The position numbers and the translations under genes were made by a program. A stretch of DNA of 64,000 nucleotides from Methanobacteriota archaeon (GTDB taxonomy: Archaea; Halobacteriota; Methanomicrobia; Methanomicrobiales; Methanospirillaceae), in the NCBI GenBank assembly GCA_029547605.1, contig JAKPPB010000063.1:1-64000 (forward strand), written 5' to 3'. Below are positions 34,459-43,794 of this stretch, one piece after another. The notes beneath the pieces were generated by a model. That model was not told where the DNA came from. It saw only the letters and a program-made list of their open reading frames with translations, and did no database searches. The stretch's first letter is position 1. Every line of letters starts with the position of its first letter.

Positions 34459-34562
34459 ATGTTTTGAAGGTAAAACATTGGTCCCAAGGGGGAGAACGGC
34501 AGTCACGGGTAAGAGAGAACGCTCCATTGCTCCTAAACTATGTATCCTGGTGCACAGATACA
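34459..34562. other. Two stem-loops between convergent genes
   Basis: Within the 269 bp separating the stops of 33145-34338 (+) and 34608-35396 (-) lie ATGTTTT-GAAGGT-AAAACAT (7-bp perfect arms, 34459-34478) and TGTATC-N10-GATACA (6-bp arms, 34541-34562). They could be bidirectional 3'-end structures or part of a small RNA. An A8 run (T8 on the minus strand) also lies near 34408. No coding potential is convincing here. Confidence 0.3.
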
Positions 34563-34607
34563 CAGAAAGAGGGCTAACCCGCTTTCTTCCACCCATCTGA
34601 AGCCGCG

Positions 34608-35396
34608 TCAGAGCCTGATACTGCGGGGCCAGGCTGCTCCTGTGTCGGGATTCGTGGCAACGGTGATCTCGAGTTCTGACGAGAAGAGGCCGGCACTCTG
34701 CCTTGCCGTCGCCAGCGCCTTGTCGGGAGTGTTGTTCATCTCGCTCAAGTGTGCGAGCATGATCGTATGCACCCTTGTGCAGAGCTCGTTCACGCACCGG
34801 GCGGCATCGGGATTGGAGAGATGTCCTCTGCGCGACCGGATACGCCGTTTGAGTACTTCAGGGTATGGACCGTTCTTCAGCATGTCGGGGCAGTGATTGC
34901 TCTCAAGGACAAGTGCATCGCACCGGCAGAAGCAGTCCATCATCCTGCTGGTTACCATCCCGGTGTCGGTGCAGCAGCCGATGGTGAGATCTCCTTCACG
35001 GACGAGAAACCCGCAGGGTTCCCGCGCATCGTGGGAGACCTCGAATGCCTCGACCGAGAAGTCTCCAACAGGGAACTGCTCGCCGTAATCCACCCTCACT
35101 GCCCGGATTGGATCTCTCCGAACCGGCCGGGAGTCGAGAAGGTCGAGGAGCGTCCCGCCTGTCGCATAGACCGGGATGGAGAGGTGGCGGGCAAGGGCCT
35201 CAACCGATGCGATGTGATCGATATGCTCATGGGTGACAAGGATTGCGGAGAGATGCTCGGTGGACCCGCCGGCGGCGTGGAGACGGGAGAGGATCTCGCG
35301 CCTGGATAGTCCTGCATCGACGAGAATGGATTGGGAACTCCCCTCGATGTAAAGGCAGTTGCCTTTGCTGCCGCTTGCAAGGGCAATACACCGCAT
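34608..35396 (-). CDS. Metallo-beta-lactamase-fold hydrolase (YycJ/WalJ-like)
   Basis: 262 aa. 'ALASGSKGNCLYIEG' at the N-terminus and the metal-binding 'VTHEHIDHIASV' near residue 55 mark the YycJ/WalJ-like branch of the MBL superfamily; further ligands are 'EVSHDAREPCGF' and 'GCCTDTG' and a late 'AHLSEMNN'. Bacterial relatives are nucleases or affect DNA processing; the archaeal substrate is not known. It stands as a single gene, with convergent neighbours on one side. Confidence 0.85.
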   Translation of the reverse strand: MRCIALASGSKGNCLYIEGSSQSILVDAGLSRREILSRLHAAGGSTEHLSAILVTHEHIDHIASVEALARHLSIPVYATGGTLLDLLDSRPVRRDPIRAVRVDYGEQFPVGDFSVEAFEVSHDAREPCGFLVREGDLTIGCCTDTGMVTSRMMDCFCRCDALVLESNHCPDMLKNGPYPEVLKRRIRSRRGHLSNPDAARCVNELCTRVHTIMLAHLSEMNNTPDKALATARQSAGLFSSELEITVATNPDTGAAWPRSIRL

Positions 35397-35561
35397 TGTA
35401 TCATTCTATTGTTGTGCATCCAAGAAATGGGTGCCGGTTGAGAAAGGGAACGGTATTGGCTCTATGCCAAGGCCGGAATCTGGGAGTCCAGTTCACGGTT
35501 CAGACCTGTTCCGGTCGTTTGGATAAATGTTCACAATAATTTTGACTGGGATCGGAAGGTG

Positions 35562-36641
35562 TCATGGCGCCCTTGTCATGACATGGATGGCATTCGCCTT
35601 GAAAGAGGTATGTACGGGGGCTCCCGGCGAAAGGGCAAGGTCATCGTACGAACGGCGGGTAATGATGGCAACAAGTGAAATTCCCGCATCTACCTGGATC
35701 CTGATGTTGGGACCTACTGGTGTGACGCGGGATATTATCCCCCTGAGGGTGTTTCTGGCACTGCTCTTCATTCCATCCCCCCCCAGCAAGAGGAGTTCCT
35801 CGGGGCGAATAAACGCTGTCACTGCCGTCCCTGCAGGGTAATGGCAGGTGGCAAAAATTGTGGTGCTCCCGATAGTGATCGATGCCAGCCCGTCCTCGTT
35901 TGCAGTGACAGTTCCATCAAAGATGTTCTCAACCCCTACCATCCGGGCGACCTCCCTGCTCCCTGGCTGGTAGAAGATCTGTCTGGAATCTCCTACCTGC
36001 CTGATCTTCCTGTCCAGGATCACGGCAATCCGGGTTGCGAGGCGCTGGCCCTGGACCATGTCATGGGTCGAGAGGATTATCGTGGTCCTAAACCGCGTAT
36101 TCAGGGAAGAGATCAGGTTCTCGATTCGTTCAATTGAGCCAGGGTCAAGGTTTGCGGTCGGCTCGTCCAGCAGGAGGATCTCAGGCCTGCTGACCAGGGC
36201 CCGGGCGATCGCCACCCGCTGGAGTTCACCTCCGGAAAGTGTGGTTGCCTCTCTCTCTTCGTAGTCCTCGAGGCCCACGAGGCCAAGCGCTTCGGTGACC
36301 CTCTGGCGGATCTCTCCAGGAGGGATTCCCCGGAACTTAAGCCCGAGCGACACATTCTGAAAAACGTTCCCGCGAAGGGCGGCAGGCTTCTGGAAGACGA
36401 AGCTCATCATCCTCCTCAAAGCGACCCGTTCCCCTTCTGAAACCCTGGTGTCTTTACCGTCTATTAGGATCATTCCTGTTGTGGGGTCGTCCAGAAGGTT
36501 GATCAACCTGAGGATGGTGGTCTTCCCTGCTCCGCTCGGTCCGATCAGGGTAAAGATCTCGCCCTTCTCCACCCTGAACGTGAGGTCTTTGAGGACATCA
36601 TTCTCGCCGAATCTCTTGTCAACATGAACAAGTTCGATCAT
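35562..36641 (-). CDS. tupC: Tungstate ABC transporter, ATP-binding protein
   Basis: 359 aa. Walker A 'GPSGAGKTT', signature 'LSGGELQRVAIARAL' and Walker B 'ILLLDEPTANLD' are intact. The C-terminal part (about 240-359) holds a TOBE/Mop-like oxyanion domain ('SARNTLRGIISRVTPVGPNIRIQVD'), which lets such ATPases sense internal molybdate or tungstate. It follows the permease gene by one base. Tungstate rather than molybdate is inferred from the TupA and TupB neighbours. Tungsten feeds formate and formylmethanofuran dehydrogenases. Confidence 0.88.
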   Translation of the reverse strand: MIELVHVDKRFGENDVLKDLTFRVEKGEIFTLIGPSGAGKTTILRLINLLDDPTTGMILIDGKDTRVSEGERVALRRMMSFVFQKPAALRGNVFQNVSLGLKFRGIPPGEIRQRVTEALGLVGLEDYEEREATTLSGGELQRVAIARALVSRPEILLLDEPTANLDPGSIERIENLISSLNTRFRTTIILSTHDMVQGQRLATRIAVILDRKIRQVGDSRQIFYQPGSREVARMVGVENIFDGTVTANEDGLASITIGSTTIFATCHYPAGTAVTAFIRPEELLLLGGDGMKSSARNTLRGIISRVTPVGPNIRIQVDAGISLVAIITRRSYDDLALSPGAPVHTSFKANAIHVMTRAP

Positions 36642-36642
36642 C

Positions 36643-37329
36643 TCATCGCTCCTGGACTAGGAAAAGGGCCACAGTAACCACCATTGCGATTCCGAGGAGA
36701 ATGATGCCAAGCGCGATGGAGAATGCAATGTTGCCCATTGATGTCTCGAGTGCGATCGCCGTGGTGAGAACCCGCGTGTATCCCCGGATGTTTCCACCGA
36801 TGATCATGGCGGCACCAACTTCAGAAATTGCCCGCCCGAACCCGAGGATCACCCCGCCCAGGATTGCGAACCGGGCTTCCCTGATGATCGTCATCACTGT
36901 CTGCGTGGTGGTAGCCCCAAGCGATACCACCTCGTCCTGGATGGACTGTTTCACACCGGAAAGGGCTATGAGCGTCATTCCCACCATCAGCGGGATGATG
37001 AGCACCGTCTGGCCAACGATCATCCCGGACGGGGTAAAGAGGAGGCCCAGGAAGCCGAATGGCCCCACCCTGGAGAGGAGCAGGAAGACGAAGAGGCCGG
37101 CAATCACGGTGGGGAGGGCATAAAGAGTCTGGATGATGGTGATAAGGCCGCGTTTTCCACCAAATTTCCGAAAATGGATAAAACCACCGATAGGGATGGA
37201 GATCAACGATGCGCAAAGGGTTGCGGCAAGGGAGATCAGGAGTGAACGTGCAGTAATCTCGAGGACCTCCGGATTGAGGGATATAATGAGTTCGACCGCC
37301 TGGATGAAGCCTTCAATGATCTCGCTCAT
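36643..37329 (-). CDS. tupB: Tungstate ABC transporter, permease
   Basis: 228 aa with five to six membrane segments. 'ISLAATLCASLISIPIGGFIHF' and the cytoplasmic EAA loop 'EARFAILGGVILGFGRAISEVGAAMIIGGNIRG' are as in TupB/WtpB. It pairs with the ATPase encoded one base downstream. About 195 bp, with no gene seen, separates it from tupA, but all three genes are on the same strand and in the usual A-B-C order. Confidence 0.9.
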   Translation of the reverse strand: MSEIIEGFIQAVELIISLNPEVLEITARSLLISLAATLCASLISIPIGGFIHFRKFGGKRGLITIIQTLYALPTVIAGLFVFLLLSRVGPFGFLGLLFTPSGMIVGQTVLIIPLMVGMTLIALSGVKQSIQDEVVSLGATTTQTVMTIIREARFAILGGVILGFGRAISEVGAAMIIGGNIRGYTRVLTTAIALETSMGNIAFSIALGIILLGIAMVVTVALFLVQER

Positions 37330-37523
37330 TCACCCTCCCTTTGCCTGATCCGGCTATAGGGGTATCGTTCACAATGCGATGGCATGCCGCTGCAGCGTAT
37401 GTTCGATCCGATCTCCCTTTATGGTTGTTTTTTTTAGGGATAGAACTCTGGCGGTCATCGTTCCAGAGCAATAATTCACATTCTATCTTTTCACCCCTGT
37501 TCCGAGTCTGGAATTTCCTGGTA

Positions 37524-38498
37524 TCAGGTGAGGAGGGCGGGGACCTGCGCGTCAGCGGCCTTCCCACAGTCACACTTGAACCGGCTGCATTCTCCCGTCA
37601 TCGGGATGAAGAGGTTCTTGCCATATTTCTCCTTTCCGAACTCACCGATCGAAGCCTGTACCTCGGGAGAGGTGAGGAAGTTCACGAAGTTATTGGCAAT
37701 TGTGATCCTGTCGGAGGGTTGTGTTGGAGTGTAAACAGTAATCACACTGTAGACGTTCAGGAGGATATCCCCCTGTTCGATTATCGGGAAGAGTCCAAGG
37801 TTCCCCTTATACGCCAGGTAAGTCCCCTCGTCTATCAGGGTATAGGCCTGCTTCTCCGATGCGAGCTGCAGCGTCTCTCCCATCCCTCTTCCCGCCTCGA
37901 TGTACCAGTTCCCTGATTTCTGGACATCTCTGGTGTAATTATATCCTGCAGAATTCCAGATTGATTTTTCCGCGTAATGTGTCCCGGAATTGTCGCCCCT
38001 CGAGACAAAGGCGATCCCAGGTGTACCCGCCTTTCCCATCGTCATCAGCTTTGTGAATGCATCCTCGGGCTTCATATCCTTGATACTCGCCGGATCGTCT
38101 GCCGGGCCCACAATGATAAAATAGTTGTAGGCGAAGCAGCGGCGGTTGATGCCATGGCCTCCAGCCATGAAACCTTCCTCCTGGCTTGGAGAATGCACGG
38201 CCAGGATGTCGCAGTCACCGCGCTTCGCGATCTCGATCGCTTTGCCTGTCCCCTGGGAGGTAATCAGCAGATCGACGTGATGTTTCTCTTCGAACATGGG
38301 CTCAAGGTAATCGAGGAGGCCGGTATCGTACAGGCTTGTGGTGGTGGCCAGGAGCACCTTCGATTTCCCTATCGACTGGGTAGGTGCAGGGGTTCCCTGT
38401 GAGGGAGCGGTCGTTGTGCAACCGCAGAATAAGGCTCCGACGACGATAAGAGCACTGAGAGTAATTGAAACACACACTTTCCTGGGTTTAAGGGTCAT
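37524..38498 (-). CDS. tupA: Tungstate-binding lipoprotein
   Basis: 324 aa from the ATG at 38498, which has GTGAG upstream; an ATG nine codons earlier lacks a ribosome binding site. The signal peptide ends in a lipobox-like 'GALFCGC', so the protein is probably lipid-anchored outside the membrane. 'KVLLATTTSLYDTGLLDYL' is the hallmark of TupA, with Thr/Ser residues that hold the oxyanion. 'SRGDNSGTHYAEK' is a second ligand loop. It delivers tungstate to TupBC. The AT-rich region upstream (about 38500-38645) is shared with hisD and contains TGATT-GGAATT-AATCA. Confidence 0.9.
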   Translation of the reverse strand: MTLKPRKVCVSITLSALIVVGALFCGCTTTAPSQGTPAPTQSIGKSKVLLATTTSLYDTGLLDYLEPMFEEKHHVDLLITSQGTGKAIEIAKRGDCDILAVHSPSQEEGFMAGGHGINRRCFAYNYFIIVGPADDPASIKDMKPEDAFTKLMTMGKAGTPGIAFVSRGDNSGTHYAEKSIWNSAGYNYTRDVQKSGNWYIEAGRGMGETLQLASEKQAYTLIDEGTYLAYKGNLGLFPIIEQGDILLNVYSVITVYTPTQPSDRITIANNFVNFLTSPEVQASIGEFGKEKYGKNLFIPMTGECSRFKCDCGKAADAQVPALLT

Positions 38499-38645
38499 AG
38501 GTCTCACAGGGAGTTTTAACCGCATGATTGATGAATATTTCTTTTTAATTATTGATTGGAATTAATCACTTTTATTTTTAATTGAACCTACCAGGTGATT
38601 CGATTAAAAGAACCTTTAACATTCCGCCGGTCGAAGTCTTTTTCC

Positions 38646-39899
38646 ATGTGGAAGGCCGTATCGCTCGAGGATTGGATGGAAAACCGGGTCTCGGAGCTCT
38701 CATCGGTAAGGCCAGTCGTGGAGGAGATCATCGCGAGGGTCGGGAGCGGGGGTGACCGGGCCCTGCTCGAGCTCACCAGGAGATACGATGGAGTTGATGC
38801 CGAATCTATCCTCGTAGGAGAAGAAGAGGTCGAGGCGGCCTACCATGCAGTCAGTGATAAGGTCATCGCAAACCTCATCGAGGCTGACGCGAGGATCTCC
38901 CGCTTCCACGAACTGCAAAAACCAAAGGAGTTATGGCTTGAGGAGGTTGAGCCCGGCGTAGTTCTCGGGGTCAGGAACACTCCCCTTGACCGTATCGGGG
39001 CGTATATCCCGGGTGGGAGAGCTGCATACGCCTCAACTGCTCTGATGTGCACGATTCCTGCGAGGGTCGCAGGCGTACGATCTATCTGCTGCTGCAGCCC
39101 GCCTCCCATATCCCCGATGACGCTCGTTGCGATGGATATCGCGGGCGTGGACGAGGTTTATGCCGTCGGCGGCGCACAGGCGATCGCTGCCATGGCGCTT
39201 GGGACAGAGAGTATCCTCCCGGTCCAAAAGATCGTCGGCCCCGGAAACATCTACGTGACGATGGCTAAGATGCTTCTGCGCGACCGCGCTGAAATCGACT
39301 TCCCGGCGGGCCCGAGCGAGATCGTCGTGCTCGCAGACGATTCCGCACGGCCGGAGTTCATCGCCGCCGATATCCTTGCCCAGGCAGAGCACGACCCGAG
39401 GGCGGCAAGTCTTCTCGTGACCACGGACCCAGGTCTCCCAGGCCAGGTAGGCCTGCACCTGGAAACAGGGATCAGGGACTCGGAGAGGGGAGAGATCCTC
39501 GAGAAAGCCATGGAGAACACAGGATACCTCGTGGCGGCATCCATGGAGCATGCAGTAGAAACCGTGAACCGCGCTGCCGCCGAGCACCTCTCCCTCCAGG
39601 TTGCCGATCCCATGGGTGTCCTGCACGGCATCAGGAATGCAGGAGCCGTCTTCCTCGGGAGCTATTCGGCAGTGGCCTGCGGAGATTATGCATCCGGGAC
39701 AAACCACGTCCTCCCTACTGCGGGGTATGCACAGGTCTATTCAGGCCTCGATGTGCAGCACTTCTGTAAGCGAACCACCGTTCAGCTGATCACCAGGGAC
39801 GGTCTCGAGAGAATGGGGGATACTATCGAAGCCATCGCAGAAGCAGAAGGCCTTGACGCCCATGCCCGTTCTGTCAGGATCCGCAGGCAGTCGTCCTGA
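38646..39899 (+). CDS. hisD: Histidinol dehydrogenase
   Basis: 417 aa from the ATG at 38646 ('MWKAVSLEDWMENR'); the GTG at 38595 used by the track is part of an AGGTGATT stretch and adds atypical residues. Zinc and catalytic residues are present: 'AQAEHDPRA' (Gln, His), 'AAEHLSLQ' (Glu, His) and 'DYASGTNHVLPT' (Asp). 'GGRAAYASTALMC' and 'VGPGNIYVTMAK' bind NAD. It oxidises histidinol to histidine, the last two steps of the pathway. An unusual triple Cys ('ICCCSPPP') replaces the common 'CTPP' element. It is divergent from tupA. Confidence 0.95.
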   Translation: MWKAVSLEDWMENRVSELSSVRPVVEEIIARVGSGGDRALLELTRRYDGVDAESILVGEEEVEAAYHAVSDKVIANLIEADARISRFHELQKPKELWLEEVEPGVVLGVRNTPLDRIGAYIPGGRAAYASTALMCTIPARVAGVRSICCCSPPPISPMTLVAMDIAGVDEVYAVGGAQAIAAMALGTESILPVQKIVGPGNIYVTMAKMLLRDRAEIDFPAGPSEIVVLADDSARPEFIAADILAQAEHDPRAASLLVTTDPGLPGQVGLHLETGIRDSERGEILEKAMENTGYLVAASMEHAVETVNRAAAEHLSLQVADPMGVLHGIRNAGAVFLGSYSAVACGDYASGTNHVLPTAGYAQVYSGLDVQHFCKRTTVQLITRDGLERMGDTIEAIAEAEGLDAHARSVRIRRQSS

Positions 39900-40055
39900 A
39901 CGGGGCTGATGTGTTCGGAGTGCTCGCTTATCGAGCAGCTATGAAAAAAATCTGCCGGACACGTGTATAGCGCCTGAATACTCAGTAGAACTCAAAGGGT
40001 TATGCAGGAGGACGAGAAACAGCCCGTGTTTTCCGGCATACAGGCTGCCTGGCGA

Positions 40056-40583
40056 TCAGCTGTGCCGCCTCCTCTTCGCAGCGAGAAGTGCGGCGGCGAG
40101 TGCAAGTGAGGCACCTGATACCTCCCATGGGATCCCAATTTCAGGAGAAGGTGGCCGGGAGAATGTAACATCAGTGTAGGACACGGAGATCTCATCGGTA
40201 TCGGTGAGCCTGTCCAAGTTCAGCGGGACGCTCACCGCATATATCCTGTAGGTTCCGGGGATGAGATGGCCCACGATAAAGCCCGTGTTCCACTCGTACT
40301 CGAACCTTCCGTCGGGATGGACATATGCAGACGTGAAATAGCCTGAACCTGCGGGAAGATGCAGGTTCTCGAGGGTGGCACCGGCGCGGTTCAGTCCAGG
40401 GCCGGTCACGAAGAGGTAAACTGCAATGATATTGGGGATATCTGAAGTTCCGCTGATGTGCACCCGCTCTCCGATGTACGATGTCCCAGGCTGGGCATCG
40501 ATGGAGATTGCCCCCGTGGCAGGGCCCAGAAAGAGCATCAGGCATAAAAGAGCGATTAGGGCCCTTGCGAGGTGCATGATCAT
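40056..40583 (-). CDS. Secreted beta-rich protein with C-terminal membrane anchor
   Basis: 175 aa. A signal peptide ('ALIALLCLMLFLGPATG') is followed by a domain that looks beta-rich ('YIGERVHISGTSDIPNIIAV', 'YLFVTGPGLNRAGATLENL'), similar to repeats of S-layer or surface proteins of Methanomicrobiales (DUF3821-like, tentative). The C-terminus is 'ALAAALLAAKRRRHS', a hydrophobic helix plus basic tail as in sortase-like/archaeosortase or simple anchors. It is likely a surface protein. A TATA-like TTTAATAAAG lies about 15 bp before the ATG pair. Confidence 0.65.
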   Translation of the reverse strand: MIMHLARALIALLCLMLFLGPATGAISIDAQPGTSYIGERVHISGTSDIPNIIAVYLFVTGPGLNRAGATLENLHLPAGSGYFTSAYVHPDGRFEYEWNTGFIVGHLIPGTYRIYAVSVPLNLDRLTDTDEISVSYTDVTFSRPPSPEIGIPWEVSGASLALAAALLAAKRRRHS

Positions 40584-40685
40584 ATCTCTTTATTAAATGT
40601 CAAAAAAACGCATCAAGATTGTGGAAGGGGATCATAGGCACCGCGGCAGTTCTGGTAATGCATCGTTTTATAGGGATATGGGGAG

Positions 40686-41990
40686 TCAGAACTCCATCAC
40701 CATCACTGCTTCCTCCTCCTCTTTGAGCTCACCCTTGAGGTGGTCCGTCTCGAAGTGGTACTGCTCCCATGGATCGTATTCATCGTAGAGCTCGCACTTG
40801 TCCAGGACATCCACGAACTCTTTGAGGAAAATTCGCGGGATCACGTCAACCCTGCCCCCAAACTTGCTGGTCACCTTTTTTATCATCGCCCTTATGAACC
40901 TGTGGGAGACCCTTGACCTGTCAACCTCGGTATACGCGGCAGAGTAGATGTCGATCACCTTGAGGGCGACCTGTTCAAGCTTCTTTGCATCAAACTTTGC
41001 AAGAGTGATCTGGGGCTGACGGGGGTTCCTGAAACTTTCACCTGTCTGGACCACGCTTATGCGGTCATAGAGGGGGGGCAGTGTGCGAATTCCCCTCGGG
41101 CCGTCGAAGAAGGCGGGTGTCCCTGTGAAGATAAAATAGGAATGTGGGAGGTCGCCCCTGTCGAGAGAGTCGACCATCATCTGCAGCGTGCGGTATCCCT
41201 TCTCGCGCTGGTTGCGGGGAAGAGACTGGGTCGTCTCCACCTCGTCTACTGCAACCGCGAGCCCGCTGTAACCGGCACTGACGATGATCCGCAGCAGCCC
41301 CCGAAGGAACGTGAATGCCGTGGCTTCATCCACGTCCCCCCGTATCCCGGCTTTCTGCTTGAACTCTCTTCCGACGTTTGGTTCTGCGCATACCCACCCA
41401 ATTGCGGCCTGCGATGTCTGGAAGTCCCCCGCGTTGTTGGCCCGATAGTAGGTCCGGAGTGCCGCCGCAAGCGAGGTGTTCAGCTCGGATATACCGGCGA
41501 GCGCAGTTTCAATCTCTGCGAGGGTCGCCTTCTCGAGGACCTCGTCGGAGAGAGACTGGTCGCTCACGTTGAGGATCCGCTCCTCGATCCCAAAGAGCCA
41601 TGAATCGATGATGGACTTCTGGGCATGCTCCTCTTCCCGTGTGCGCAGGCTTGCACAGATCTGCTGGTAGATACCTTTTGTCTTGTGCAGTGGCGAGGAT
41701 GAGGATATGACCACGTGGGAGGTCACAAACCCTTTCTCACGCGCCATTTCGAGAGCCCTTGCGACGAGGAAGGTCTTACCGCTTCCGTAATCTCCCCTGA
41801 TGAACTTGATGTCTCCGCCGCCTCGTGCGACGAAATCGAGTTGTGCACCGATGACTCCCTCCTCGACATCGAGGCCGACTGCGATCCTCTCGAGACCACT
41901 CGCGGGGACCGTCCCCCTTCGCAGGGAATTGATGATGTTCTGGCTCTCCTGCCGCTCGCCAGGTTTTCGTTCAGGACCTCTTGTATGCAT
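40686..41990 (-). CDS. BrxD-like P-loop ATPase (DUF2791), outside a BREX locus
   Basis: 434 aa from the ATG at 41990, which has GGTGA 5 nt upstream; the track starts seven codons earlier. 'NIINSLRRGTVPASGLERIAVGLD' is the typical BrxD/DUF2791 opening, Walker A is 'IRGDYGSGKTFLV' near residue 66, and 'LAVAVDEVETTQSL' near 242 is Walker B. An AAA+-like C-terminal helical part follows. BrxD belongs to type 2 BREX phage-defence clusters, but no pglX, pglZ, pglW or helicase genes are nearby. It overlaps the TPR/winged-helix gene by 20 bp, so the two products probably act together. The real role is unknown. Confidence 0.78.
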   Translation of the reverse strand: MHTRGPERKPGERQESQNIINSLRRGTVPASGLERIAVGLDVEEGVIGAQLDFVARGGGDIKFIRGDYGSGKTFLVARALEMAREKGFVTSHVVISSSSPLHKTKGIYQQICASLRTREEEHAQKSIIDSWLFGIEERILNVSDQSLSDEVLEKATLAEIETALAGISELNTSLAAALRTYYRANNAGDFQTSQAAIGWVCAEPNVGREFKQKAGIRGDVDEATAFTFLRGLLRIIVSAGYSGLAVAVDEVETTQSLPRNQREKGYRTLQMMVDSLDRGDLPHSYFIFTGTPAFFDGPRGIRTLPPLYDRISVVQTGESFRNPRQPQITLAKFDAKKLEQVALKVIDIYSAAYTEVDRSRVSHRFIRAMIKKVTSKFGGRVDVIPRIFLKEFVDVLDKCELYDEYDPWEQYHFETDHLKGELKEEEEAVMVMEF

Positions 41991-43788
41991 AGATCTCACC
42001 ATCCTTCCCAACCCCCCTCTTCTCGATCACGACGATACCGGCACTGGTCGCCTTCTGAATGATCCGGTTCACCATTCCTCCTGCCCTGCGGGTCCCAAGG
42101 AGGGTCCGGAGATCCATTTCGCTGGCCTGGTGGTGCGCCCGCAGGAACTCGAGGATCTTCTTCTCGTTCTCATCCAGGTCAAGAGAGAGTTCTGCCTGTC
42201 CTGCAGAGGATACCTTCTCATCCTGCAGCGCCGGAGCATATGCGAGGACTGGAAGGTCGCAGAGCGACCGGCGCTTGCATTCTTCAATGAGGATCAGGAA
42301 ATCTTCTGCCCTGATGCTCCGGGATGCCGGGGGGATATAGTCGAGGCCTTCAAGGCAGGAACGCTTGCACTGCGAGGTATCTCCGGCCTCCAGGCAGTGG
42401 GAGGCAGAGACAAGCAGGGTGAGTGCGAGCAGTTCGAGGCCGCGTGAAGAGAGCCCCAGTGCCTTCTCTTCGAGGCGTTCCCTGAGCCGCTCCATGAGGC
42501 GGGGCATCCGGTAGAGGGCGCGGGTATCCTCCATTACCATGCCTGCGACGCGGACGAGATCATCTGTCTTCCTGATGCTGTTGATGACGTAGAGCATCAC
42601 CTTCTCGCATTCTCTCACATCACCGTCTTTCTCGCAGAACCGTGCATATTCAGGTCCACCGGCCAGGAAATCGCTTCGGTATGCCCGGTAATACCATGAC
42701 CTCGCCTCTGTATGATCACCAATATCCTCGTAAAACGATGCCATGGAAAGGAGGCAGACCACATGCGGCTGCGATGCCAGCTTGAGAAGGAGCAGGGACT
42801 CCGCTTCCCTGACGGGGTAATGGGTCCTGAGGAACGCCTGGTAGCGGGCAAGCACCTGTGCAAGGAACGTGGGATCACTCAGGCTCTCCAGCTCGCGGTC
42901 GATCAACCGCGTGAAATGCAGGCGGGCATCCTCCTTATTCTTCAGCTCTGCAAGGATCTCGCACTCTTCCAGGAGATACCGGGGGTCGACTTCGCTTCGC
43001 GAGAGGAGGGGACCAAGTTCGAGAAGAGCGGAAGCCATTTCTCCCCGATCCCTCATCATCCGGACGTAATCGAACCTGATTTCCGGGTCATCCCTCTCTG
43101 CAAGCACTTTTTGGTATTCCACTGCTGCAGCACCTGGGTTGGAGCGTGAAAGAGCCGAGAGGTAACTCCGGGCATATGCCATATCGCCTGTCCGCTCGTA
43201 TGCCGCTTGGGCAGCGGCCGCCATCTCGTCATACTCTCCGGCTGCGGCCAGCGCCTCGATATATTCAATGTCCACGGGCAGGCCACGGCATTCCGGCCCC
43301 TTTCTCACCTCAAGCGCTTCCCGGGGCAACCCGTTCAGTTGCAATGCCTTTGCGAGGAGCAGGGAATCGTCTGCACGGCCTGATCGTGCCACAAGGTGCC
43401 GCAGGACAGGCACTGCTTTCCCGGCGTCGCCTGTTCCAAGGAGATAGGACGCATAGCTCCTCAATGCCTCGAGGTTCTCTGGATCGAGGGCAACGGCCCT
43501 CGCAAATTCGGAGAGCGCACCATCATCGCCCTTCCTCTCAAGTATTCTCCCAAGGTAGCTGTGCACGTGTGACGAACCCGGCAGAGAGTTGGCAAGATCC
43601 CGAAAATACGCCTCAGCCTCGTCAAGACGCCCCATCTGGAAGAGATTTGTTGCGCAGAGGATAGCCACGGAGGGGTCTGCTGATCCGGGGATAAGGTCGC
43701 GACAGAGTGAATACGAGCCTGTGAAGTCTCCCTGTTCGAAGAGCTGGAACGCAAGTCTCTTTTTCTCTTCTGCAGATTCAGCGTCCAT
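41971..43788 (-). CDS. TPR protein with C-terminal winged helix
   Basis: 605 aa. From residue 5 to about 500 it is made of TPR-like helical pairs ('EAEAYFRDLANSLPGSSHVH', 'SEFARAVALDPENLEALRSY'). The last 80 residues look like a winged helix ('DENEKKILEFLRAHHQASEM', 'RAGGMVNRIIQKATSAGIVV'), which would bind DNA or RNA. No enzymatic motif is seen. It starts 6 bp after the end of the GT2 gene and overlaps the BrxD-like ATPase gene. A scaffold or sensor that loads the ATPase onto nucleic acid is one possibility, by inference only. Confidence 0.72.
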   Translation of the reverse strand: MDAESAEEKKRLAFQLFEQGDFTGSYSLCRDLIPGSADPSVAILCATNLFQMGRLDEAEAYFRDLANSLPGSSHVHSYLGRILERKGDDGALSEFARAVALDPENLEALRSYASYLLGTGDAGKAVPVLRHLVARSGRADDSLLLAKALQLNGLPREALEVRKGPECRGLPVDIEYIEALAAAGEYDEMAAAAQAAYERTGDMAYARSYLSALSRSNPGAAAVEYQKVLAERDDPEIRFDYVRMMRDRGEMASALLELGPLLSRSEVDPRYLLEECEILAELKNKEDARLHFTRLIDRELESLSDPTFLAQVLARYQAFLRTHYPVREAESLLLLKLASQPHVVCLLSMASFYEDIGDHTEARSWYYRAYRSDFLAGGPEYARFCEKDGDVRECEKVMLYVINSIRKTDDLVRVAGMVMEDTRALYRMPRLMERLRERLEEKALGLSSRGLELLALTLLVSASHCLEAGDTSQCKRSCLEGLDYIPPASRSIRAEDFLILIEECKRRSLCDLPVLAYAPALQDEKVSSAGQAELSLDLDENEKKILEFLRAHHQASEMDLRTLLGTRRAGGMVNRIIQKATSAGIVVIEKRGVGKDGEIYAYKRS

Positions 43789-43794
43789 CGGAGA

